A stretch of DNA of 5,315 bases from Gammaproteobacteria bacterium UBA3532 (GTDB taxonomy: Bacteria; Pseudomonadota; Gammaproteobacteria; Enterobacterales; UBA3532), in assembly GCA_002376965.1 (NCBI GenBank), contig DFOV01000404.1:1-5315 (forward strand), given 5' to 3'. A program made the position numbers and the translations under genes. Within the stretch, counting starts at the first letter, position 1; each line of letters starts with the position of its first letter. Shown one piece after another: positions 1-4,536 of this stretch. Under the pieces are notes generated by a model. It was not told where the DNA came from. It saw only the letters and a list, made by a program, of their open reading frames with translations, and did not search any database.

Positions 1-51
1 ACGGGGATACTTTCAAACGCAACAAGTACTATATTGCTTCAGGAAAAGATA

Positions 52-87
52 GTCTTAATCCCCTTACCAACGGGGATACTTTCAAAC
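52..87 (-). repeat. CRISPR repeat unit with internal hairpin (representative copy)
   Basis: This is the leftmost complete repeat and it is identical to the other seven. On the minus strand it reads GTTTGAAAGT, then stem ATCCCC, loop GTTGGTAA, stem GGGGAT and tail TAAGAC. Cutting near the 3' base of the stem would leave a 5' crRNA handle close to ATTAAGAC, 8 nt long, the usual type III handle length. In the opposite orientation the tail after the stem would be 10 nt, ACTTTCAAAC. The hairpin is seen in the sequence; the handle is inference. Confidence 0.9.
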
Positions 88-157
88 AAACTATCTTTTC
101 AAGATATGGCTATCTATGCAAGTCTTAATCCCCTTACCAACGGGGATACTTTCAAAC

Positions 158-191
158 TTGAAAAAATACAAAAGGAGGGCTAAAAAATGTT
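158..191 (+). other. Spacer resembling a translation start region
   Basis: This 34-bp spacer carries AGGAGGG at 173-179 followed, seven bases later, by ATG at 187-189, all on the plus strand and in an A-rich context. That is the layout of a strong bacterial ribosome-binding site and start codon. If the source really is a gene start, the mRNA sense is the plus strand. A crRNA made from the minus strand would then be antisense to it, as type III RNA targeting requires. The source genome is unknown. Confidence 0.55.
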
Positions 192-296
192 GTCTTAATC
201 CCCTTACCAACGGGGATACTTTCAAACTCTATAGTAAAAATTAATGAAAAACTTGCTGAAGTCTTAATCCCCTTACCAACGGGGATACTTTCAAAC

Positions 297-329
297 CTAG
301 TAACGGGCAACGGCCCCGCTTTTTATTAT
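297..329 (+). other. Spacer resembling an intrinsic terminator
   Basis: The plus strand of this 33-bp spacer contains GGGC, loop AACG, GCCC and then CGCTTTTTATTAT, a short GC stem followed by a T-rich tract. It is the most GC-rich spacer (16 of 33) in an otherwise AT-rich set. It probably copies the end of a transcription unit in the invader. The terminator polarity is plus, so it would not stop minus-strand array transcription. The stem is only 4 bp, so the call is tentative. Confidence 0.4.
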
Positions 330-598
330 GTCTTAATCCCCTTACCAACGGGGATACTTTCAAACATGGGTACGATGATATAAAGATAGAATGTTTGGGT
401 CTTAATCCCCTTACCAACGGGGATACTTTCAAACCTTTCCCAAATGAAGATAGTATTTTATTCACAGAAGTCTTAATCCCCTTACCAACGGGGATACTTT
501 CAAACCTCATAAGATAGCAATTCTCACTGCAATAATGGGTCTTAATCCCCTTACCAACGGGGATACTTTCAAACGGCTCACTCTTAATTAGTTATCCA

Positions 599-611
599 TA
601 TCAACAGCTTA
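599..611 (+). promoter_or_regulatory. IHF binding site in the CRISPR leader
   Basis: TATCAACAGCTTA is a perfect match to the IHF consensus WATCAANNNNTTR. It lies 24 bp beyond the leader-proximal repeat, which ends at 574. By the letters of the consensus such a match is expected about once per 65,000 positions per strand, so chance in a 161-bp leader is well below 1%. In type I-E arrays IHF sharply bends the leader at a similar distance so that Cas1-Cas2 integrates new spacers at the first repeat. The site is flanked by an inverted repeat, CCATAT (596-601) and ATATGG (614-619). Confidence 0.72.
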
Positions 612-670
612 GTATATGGGGTGATACAATTCCCCAACCGCCAAAGAGTTGACATGTTAGTGGTTGCTAA

Positions 671-685
671 CTTTTTAAAGAGCAA
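671..685 (-). promoter_or_regulatory. boxA antitermination element in the leader RNA
   Basis: The minus strand reads TTGCTCTTTAAAAAG. Its core TGCTCTTTAAAA (684-673) matches 11 of 12 positions of the E. coli ribosomal boxA TGCTCTTTAACA. boxA RNA binds NusB and NusE (S10) and modifies RNA polymerase so that Rho cannot terminate it. boxA elements in CRISPR leaders have been described in other bacteria and keep long untranslated arrays from being cut short by Rho. It lies just downstream of the candidate promoter and about 97 nt before the first repeat. Immediately after it a 5-bp stem, GTTAG and CTAAC (671-667 with 660-656), could form a small hairpin. Confidence 0.72.
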
Positions 686-699
686 TCCGGTACGCCTAA

Positions 700-729
700 A
701 GTCTAGCTCTACCATCGATGTTTTGGCAA
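700..729 (-). promoter_or_regulatory. Candidate sigma70 promoter of the CRISPR array
   Basis: On the minus strand TTGCCA (729-724, five of six matches to TTGACA) is followed after 18 bp by TAGACT (705-700, four of six matches to TATAAT). A start near 692-694 would put the boxA at the very 5' end of the precursor crRNA and leave roughly 120 nt of leader RNA before the first repeat. The placement just after the cas2 stop codon fits an array promoter. It is predicted by eye only. Confidence 0.5.
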
Positions 730-735
730 GCATAC

Positions 736-1029
736 CTATAACAACAACTTTACTTTTTCATAAGCGGCTTTGGGTAAGCGAGGCGTGCCCAGTAGAACGG
801 CTTTTTCTATGGAGGTAACGCCATAGATCCTGACATCATCCTTTTTGGGGTCGATGATCTCCGATAGCTCAGCACAAAGGGCATCCACATCGCCTTGGGT
901 CAGCTCCCCAAAAAACACCGACAATTGCAAAGGCATTGCATAACCACAGGCCACTTTATGCACCTTGACCAAACGCTTAGGCGAGCGAATATCATAACAA
1001 ATCAATCGGTAGCTGGGTTTGTCAGCCAT
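736..1029 (-). CDS. cas2: Cas2, second paralog (97 aa)
   Basis: Cas2 is the small ferredoxin-fold dimer that bridges two Cas1 dimers in the spacer integration complex. This copy shows the classic start YRLICYDIRSPKRL with the conserved Asp at residue 13, then a helix. The middle strand QLSVFF (about 35-40) and the segment KDDVRIYGV (about 63-71) are also typical of Cas2, and the length is normal. Its ATG follows directly on the TAG of the Cas1-like gene (1032-1030), and GGAGGGG at 1039-1033 serves as ribosome-binding site, so the two are translationally coupled. It is the last gene of the operon before the leader. It differs greatly from the other Cas2 in this operon, sharing little beyond the N-terminal YDIR-PKRL stretch, so it is not a recent duplicate. 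It probably partners the adjacent Cas1-like protein; this is inference. Confidence 0.92.
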   Translation of the reverse strand: MADKPSYRLICYDIRSPKRLVKVHKVACGYAMPLQLSVFFGELTQGDVDALCAELSEIIDPKKDDVRIYGVTSIEKAVLLGTPRLPKAAYEKVKLLL

Positions 1030-1764
1030 CTACCCCTCCGCAAATATCATGGCTTTTAATTGCACCAATAAACGCCGCATCGAATAGTCAACCTGCGGCT
1101 CCTGGGCAATATATAGCGATGTAACGGCTTTTTTATCTAGCACTCCCTCACGATCGAGCACCAAACCACGCAACCAGGGGCTATAAACGCGCTCTACGGC
1201 TGTTCTCAAGCAAACACCCGCCAAGGTGTCATCACGAACGCCATAGCTTGCAAACACCTTTAAGCGCAAACCGCAAAACAAGGAGCCTAACCAGTCGGTA
1301 ATATTGCTGATCTCGTCTACCGAAAACTGAGCCAGCAGCTTGTCGTCGATGGTTTGATGCAGCGTCTCAATGTCACGATGAAAATCAATATTCAGCCTCG
1401 TTGCGACTTGCTTTGCTACTGCTTGTTGCTGATGCTGCATAAACTGGCTAAAACGAACCTGGAATACTGGGTCAGTATTGACCTGCTCTAGCCAGTCACT
1501 CATTAACGGCTCATCAAATACTGGCGGGATAAAACTGGCTATCAGTTGCCCGTTCGGTGAACAAATCATGACAGGAATACGGGCTTTAGCAACCGCCAGT
1601 AACACGGTGCAATCCACATCTGGCTCCCCCATGAAATACAATCGGCTGATGCGTCGAAAGGGTAGCCGCTGCGTAGCGCTTTCTTCGGCCTGCACAACAA
1701 TCGAAGGGCCATCAATCCAAAATCGTGTCCTGCGGCCATTCCTAATAATCAGCGGCTTTTTCAT
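1030..1764 (-). CDS. Cas1-like protein, apparently lacking the catalytic residues
   Basis: The first ~75 residues look like a Cas1 N-terminal beta domain. The run LPFRRISRLYFMGEPDVDC, then LLAVAKARIPVMICSPNGQLIASF, lines up by eye with the intact Cas1 upstream (YPLRILDRVVLLAQCYFD, then LAKLVAANISVVNVNGRF). The helical C-terminal part has no GxEG glutamate, no GxxH histidine and no DLxE acidic pair, and it ends early, at about 244 aa against 320. I infer a non-catalytic Cas1 paralog, perhaps a structural or DNA-holding subunit. The start is set by GGAGA at 1775-1771, six bases before ATG 1764. An ATG at 1767 is possible, and a GTG at 1791 would be earlier. It overlaps the end of cas1 by about 23 bp, implying coupled translation. 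The reading frame is clean, so it is a maintained gene and not debris. Family-level identity rests on visual alignment. Confidence 0.72.
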   Translation of the reverse strand: MKKPLIIRNGRRTRFWIDGPSIVVQAEESATQRLPFRRISRLYFMGEPDVDCTVLLAVAKARIPVMICSPNGQLIASFIPPVFDEPLMSDWLEQVNTDPVFQVRFSQFMQHQQQAVAKQVATRLNIDFHRDIETLHQTIDDKLLAQFSVDEISNITDWLGSLFCGLRLKVFASYGVRDDTLAGVCLRTAVERVYSPWLRGLVLDREGVLDKKAVTSLYIAQEPQVDYSMRRLLVQLKAMIFAEG

Positions 1765-2704
1765 CATATTTCTCCAGCGCTTTAACAACACATCGACAAT
1801 AGCGTCTCAGCGCTCGACGCCACTTGCGTTGCTGCTTATGAACAGCACAATAAAAGACCTGTTTCCCCTCCTTATTTAAGAGTACGGCTGACTGCTTGGT
1901 ATAAAAATGCTTTTTGGTAAGGGACTTATTTTGGAACAATGACCAGACAAAGCGCTCTACCCGCGCCCTGCCAAGTTCAGATAAATCACAGGATGCCGAC
2001 TGACGGCCATAGGCCGGGCTATGTAAGACACCAAAAGCGGGATCTAACCCTGCAGACAACAAAGCATTTGTCGCTTCATGATGTAACAGGGTGTAAGCCA
2101 GCGACAGCGTCGCATTGACAGGATCAGTCGGAGGCCTTCGCTTTCGGGAAGTAAAGCCATATGCGCTTGAAAAAGCGTTTTGATATGCCCCAAAATATTC
2201 CCGGCTGGCGGTTCCTTCGTAGCCCATCAGCGAATTAGGGCTTTGTATCGGTATGCTTTGCATTTGATACAATACCTGGCGCAATAATGCTTCTGCTTTT
2301 CGTAACGGCGACAATATATCCATGCGCCTTGTCGCTATCGATCGTAAAAGGCGTACTTGCTGGCGAATACGTATCGCTACAATACGCTCCGCCAATGTTA
2401 ATGCCTGCTGACCCGTAATGAACTTTATTGCAGTCAAACGTCGCATGTGATTTCCGGTTAATTGACCTTGAACGCTATAGCACTGCGCGTCAAAGCGCCC
2501 ATTAACGTTCACCACACTAATATTGGCAGCAACCAGTTTGGCCAGTGTATGACTATCGAAGTAGCACTGGGCTAACAAAACCACACGATCTAATATACGT
2601 AGCGGATAGCTTGCTATAGCACTTTGATCGGCTCCTTTTACCATTAAACGATTAGACGCCACATGCAAGGAAGCACCTTTTCGATCGATATAGATAGTTT
2701 CCAT
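1742..2704 (-). CDS. cas1: Cas1 integrase, catalytically intact (320 aa)
   Basis: Cas1 is the metal-dependent endonuclease/integrase that inserts prespacers at the leader end of the array. The protein has the usual two-domain plan: a beta-strand N-terminal part (about 1-80) and a helical catalytic part. The family's active-site signatures are visible: E163 in GYEGTASREYF, H228 in LDPAFGVLH, and D240 with E243 in CDLSELGR. The C-terminal region (about 260-315) has the normal Cas1 tail rich in basic residues. Length is standard. No reverse transcriptase or Cas6 fusion is present, unlike some gammaproteobacterial type III Cas1 proteins. The ATG at 2704 is preceded by AGGG about seven bases upstream, and the gene starts 12 bp after the cas2 stop. 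Its end overlaps the start of the Cas1-like gene. Confidence 0.96.
   Translation of the reverse strand: METIYIDRKGASLHVASNRLMVKGADQSAIASYPLRILDRVVLLAQCYFDSHTLAKLVAANISVVNVNGRFDAQCYSVQGQLTGNHMRRLTAIKFITGQQALTLAERIVAIRIRQQVRLLRSIATRRMDILSPLRKAEALLRQVLYQMQSIPIQSPNSLMGYEGTASREYFGAYQNAFSSAYGFTSRKRRPPTDPVNATLSLAYTLLHHEATNALLSAGLDPAFGVLHSPAYGRQSASCDLSELGRARVERFVWSLFQNKSLTKKHFYTKQSAVLLNKEGKQVFYCAVHKQQRKWRRALRRYCRCVVKALEKYDEKAADY
1771..1775 (-). promoter_or_regulatory. Ribosome-binding site deciding the Cas1-like start
   Basis: GGAGA on the minus strand lies six bases before ATG 1764 and three before ATG 1767. It sits within the last codons of cas1. It favours the 1764 start over the upstream GTG at 1791, which has no comparable site. 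Confidence 0.6.
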
Positions 2705-2716
2705 GACATCACCCTG

Positions 2717-2992
2717 CTAACCAATCAAATAAAAATCATTGTCTTTAGGCGCAACACCCACCCCCAGCGTTGCTACCGGCCGCCCCGATACCAGTGGCAT
2801 CAGCAAGAAGCAATCTTCCATGTGCATCATGCATTGCATACGCATCAATAATTCTTGACGCTCCGCCGTATTTAGAAAACACTCAAAACAGGAATACTGA
2901 CCGCCCTGAGCAAACTCTTTCAAGATGAGCAAGCCCTCTCGCAGACGTTTCGGATCACGAATGTCATAGCAGGCGATGTACAGTGTTCGCAT
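2717..2992 (-). CDS. cas2: Cas2, first paralog (91 aa)
   Basis: This is the first gene of the minus-strand adaptation operon. The N-terminus LYIACYDIRDPKRLRE carries the conserved Asp at residue 10, and GQYSCFECFL (about 31-40) is the typical second strand of Cas2. The C-terminal part (DCFLLMPL and onward) completes the fold. It is 91 aa, a normal length. It would dimerise and join Cas1 dimers into the integration complex. It starts at ATG 2992 with only a weak GGGG-type site upstream, and its promoter must lie in the 75-bp divergent region. It is clearly different in sequence from the second Cas2 at the other end of the operon and resembles Cas2 proteins with the QYS-FEC signature. Confidence 0.94.
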   Translation of the reverse strand: MRTLYIACYDIRDPKRLREGLLILKEFAQGGQYSCFECFLNTAERQELLMRMQCMMHMEDCFLLMPLVSGRPVATLGVGVAPKDNDFYLIG

Positions 2993-3022
2993 GGATAGTT
3001 ACCCCAAAAGCGTAAACCCTTC

Positions 3023-3037
3023 CTGCTAGGTTAGCAG
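3023..3037. promoter_or_regulatory. Palindrome at the centre of the divergent promoter region
   Basis: CTGCTAGGTTAGCAG is a perfect 6-bp inverted repeat with a 3-bp centre. Its midpoint, 3030, is exactly the midpoint of the 75-bp gap between the start codons of cas2 (minus) and the Card1-like gene (plus), 38 bp from each. A dimeric regulator bound here could control both directions at once. No convincing -35/-10 pair is visible on either strand in this short gap, so the promoter positions are unknown. Confidence 0.45.
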
Positions 3038-3051
3038 CCGAAACACTCGAC

Positions 3052-3057
3052 AAGGAG
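3052..3057 (+). promoter_or_regulatory. Ribosome-binding site of the Card1-like gene
   Basis: AAGGAG lies ten bases before ATG 3068, separated by an A-rich spacer. It is the strongest start signal in the divergent gap and supports 3068 as the start codon. Confidence 0.7.
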
Positions 3058-3067
3058 AACAACAAAA

Positions 3068-4294
3068 ATGTCAAAAGCCACCGTAATTCATATTGGATTG
3101 GTATCACAAAACCTGGCGCCGAATGTCATCCCCGCCTTGATGATGCGACCTGAACGCTTCTTAATGCTGGTTTCAGAGGAGATGAAAGACAATGCCAACC
3201 ATCTAAAGCGTATCTTAGAAAATAATGGGATCGCCGTAACCCACTACCCAAAAACATTACCCAACCATGACTACGCTGAGCTACTCGACTTTGCTTTGGG
3301 CGTGCTAACAGAAACAGAGGCACAAGCTTCATCGCTGGTGATGAATGTAACCGGTGGCAATAAGTTGATGAGCCTGGCTTTTGTTGAGGCTTTTCGAGCT
3401 ACAGAACAAGCCGATATTATCTATGTTGATACAGCCAATCAGGCCATTGAGTTTTTAGGGCAGCCACCCAAGAAGCCACAGCCATTATCGTCTGTCGTTT
3501 CGATTGACACCTGCCTGGCACTGCATCAACGTAAACTCAGACAGGTCGTTTCCAGCGAGCAGGCCTGGCTCGACACGGCGCAAAGCAGAAAAGCGCTGGT
3601 CAAAAAAATGGCCCATCCCGATAATCACTATGTTCAAGTCGCTGGCATTATTAATTATGCCGCCAGCGGGGCAAGACCGGAGCCCCAAAGGGGCAACAAA
3701 GCTGCCAAGGCGTTTTCACCGGTTCAACCTGTTGATTATATCAAGCCACGACTGGCTCAGTGGGCGGATACCTTATCTCAGGCGTCACTCATGGAGGCTG
3801 ATAGACAACGCAACCAGCTGATTTTTCATTCGGAAGAGGCCACAGGTTTTCTATGCGGTGGTTGGCTTGAAGAGTATGTTTACTGGTGTGGCGTTGATGC
3901 CGGGCTATATGATGTTGGAATGAGTGTTGAGTTCACCGACACTTATGGCAAGCGTTCGACGGCCCGAAACGAATTTGATGTCATGATGATGCATAACAAT
4001 CGGGCGCTTATCGTTGAGTGTAAAACCGCATCAATGAAAGGCAGTAACCAGGATATTGTGAACAAGCTTTCTGCAGTGGCAGAATCAGCAGGGGGGATAT
4101 TTGCCGATAAACTGCTGGTCTCTCTCAACGATATTGGCCCGGAAGCACACCAGCGCTGTCAGCTCCACCATATCATTCCGATCATTGGCGCTCAGCTATC
4201 CATACTGCCGGAACTACTTGCCTGCTGGCGTGATGGCGGTGACGACGACGAGATGCGGGCGCTACTCACATCAAAACCCTCCTCCCAAAGGTAG
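3068..4294 (+). CDS. Card1/Can2-like CARF-domain nuclease (DUF1887-type, 408 aa)
   Basis: This is a type III ancillary effector. The N-terminal ~145 residues form a CARF-like sensor of cyclic oligoadenylate: a Rossmann-like start, then the hallmark NVTGGNK at residues 93-99 and the helix LMSLAFVEAFRA. The C-terminal half is a PD-(D/E)xK nuclease: GGWLEEYV with E268, NEFDV with D304, and IVECKT with E317 and K319. Characterised Card1 and Can2 enzymes of this architecture are activated by cyclic tetra-adenylate and cut nucleic acids, Card1 acting on single-stranded DNA and RNA; by inference this protein defends the cell by collateral cleavage after Cas10 signalling. All expected active-site residues are present. 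The protein is a little longer than I recall for the characterised members, with a basic, Pro/Gly-rich linker near 200-215. It is transcribed toward cas10 and divergently from the adaptation operon. The ligand cannot be read from sequence. Confidence 0.9.
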   Translation: MSKATVIHIGLVSQNLAPNVIPALMMRPERFLMLVSEEMKDNANHLKRILENNGIAVTHYPKTLPNHDYAELLDFALGVLTETEAQASSLVMNVTGGNKLMSLAFVEAFRATEQADIIYVDTANQAIEFLGQPPKKPQPLSSVVSIDTCLALHQRKLRQVVSSEQAWLDTAQSRKALVKKMAHPDNHYVQVAGIINYAASGARPEPQRGNKAAKAFSPVQPVDYIKPRLAQWADTLSQASLMEADRQRNQLIFHSEEATGFLCGGWLEEYVYWCGVDAGLYDVGMSVEFTDTYGKRSTARNEFDVMMMHNNRALIVECKTASMKGSNQDIVNKLSAVAESAGGIFADKLLVSLNDIGPEAHQRCQLHHIIPIIGAQLSILPELLACWRDGGDDDEMRALLTSKPSSQR

Positions 4295-4536
4295 CTTATA
4301 ACTATTATCAATTTTGCATTTTTTGCAAAGTCGCATCGCCACAGCCCCTATAAACTGGCTATTGTATAGTATTTTTTGCAATAGCTTTATTTTTTACCCA
4401 GTACTGGCTAAGGTTATTTACAAGTAAAACATGGATTTAACATCGCTTGGAAGCAAACAACATATTTGTGGTTTCCCTCCAGCAAGCATTCTCTTATTAC
4501 ACTGTTTCAAAACGTCCTACTGACCAGGAAACGCGC
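4295..4536 (+). promoter_or_regulatory. Gap between the Card1-like gene and cas10, with duplicated motifs
   Basis: This 242-bp AT-rich region holds no supported gene. ATTTTTTGCAA occurs at 4318-4328 and 4371-4381, and ACTGGCTA at 4354-4361 and 4403-4410. The two pairs run in the same order with offsets of 53 and 49 bp, suggesting an old tandem duplication of about 50 bp. TTTGCA and TGCAAA (4313-4318, 4324-4329) form a further dyad. Such a long gap suggests that cas10 has its own promoter, but I cannot place a confident -35/-10 pair. Confidence 0.5.
4358..4396 (+). terminator. Weak intrinsic terminator or dyad after the Card1-like gene
   Basis: GCTATTG (4358-4364) and CAATAGC (4379-4385) form a perfect 7-bp inverted repeat around a 14-nt loop, followed by TTTATTTTTT (4386-4395). 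This has the layout of a Rho-independent terminator about 65 bp after the stop codon, but the stem is AT-rich and the loop is long. A TATAGT -10-like hexamer sits in the loop, so an operator or promoter role is an alternative. Confidence 0.35.

Larger units (their letters stand above)
1..574 (-). CRISPR. CRISPR array, 8 full repeats plus one partial, truncated at left edge
   Basis: The 36-bp direct repeat begins GTCTTAATCCCC and ends ATACTTTCAAAC on the plus strand. Full identical copies lie at 52-87, 122-157, 192-227, 261-296, 330-365, 399-434, 470-505 and 539-574, and the last 18 bases of another copy lie at 1-18. The eight spacers are 33, 34, 34, 33, 33, 33, 35 and 33 bp. No copy is degenerate, so the old, trailer end lies outside the window. 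Each repeat contains a perfect 6-bp inverted repeat, ATCCCC and GGGGAT, around an 8-nt loop, which is the likely Cas6 hairpin. I read the array as transcribed on the minus strand. The leader with promoter, boxA and IHF site lies at 575-735, the cas operon runs the same way, and the minus-strand repeat ends GGGGATTAAGAC, which resembles the common type III/I ending GGGATTGAAAC. Presence of the array is certain; orientation is inferred. Confidence 0.99.
575..735 (-). promoter_or_regulatory. CRISPR leader region
   Basis: This is the only non-coding stretch between the array and the cas genes, 161 bp from the stop codon of the second cas2 to the first repeat. Read on the minus strand it holds, in order, a sigma70-like promoter, a boxA, a small stem-loop, and an IHF consensus about 25 bp before the repeat junction. 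No intrinsic terminator is visible between the cas operon and the array, so read-through from the operon could also feed the array. A small TGGGG/CCCCA hairpin (617-621 with 632-636) has no T-tract. No protein-coding gene is supported here. Confidence 0.85.

Noticed and set aside
241..510. An 89-codon minus-strand open frame across the array
   Set aside because: It is the CRISPR repeat translated again and again, giving a repeating peptide; it has no independent coding signal.
649..678. Plus-strand promoter from the TTGACA at 649-654
   Set aside because: No -10 hexamer follows at 16-18 bp, and it would drive transcription antisense to the cas operon.
621..818. Plus-strand open frame across the leader and the end of the second cas2
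   Set aside because: It overlaps the leader elements and a confident cas2 gene, has no ribosome-binding site and no recognisable protein sequence.
1765..1791. GTG start at 1791 for the Cas1-like gene
   Set aside because: It adds eight residues that do not fit a Cas1 start and has no ribosome-binding site; GGAGA supports the ATG at 1764 (or 1767).
1478..1879. 133-codon plus-strand open frame opposite the Cas1-like gene and cas1
   Set aside because: It is antisense to two genes with clear family features, and its translation resembles no domain I know.
1742..2704. Reverse transcriptase-Cas1 or Cas6-Cas1 fusion
   Set aside because: The protein is a standard 320-aa Cas1 starting right after cas2, with no extra N-terminal domain.
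3504..3821. Open frames inside the Card1-like gene (also 3126-3332 and 3485-3688 minus, 4101-4301 plus)
   Set aside because: They are in other frames of a gene with a full CARF and nuclease domain plan, and lack start signals.
4313..4329. TTTGCA/TGCAAA hairpin as terminator of the Card1-like gene
   Set aside because: The stem is AT-rich and is not followed by a T-tract; it is better kept as part of the repeated gap motifs.
4468..4536. Longer cas10 N-terminus starting at GTG 4468 or TTG 4447
   Set aside because: The frame is open, but neither start has a Shine-Dalgarno site, whereas ATG 4537 has AGGAA at good spacing and directly precedes the HD domain.
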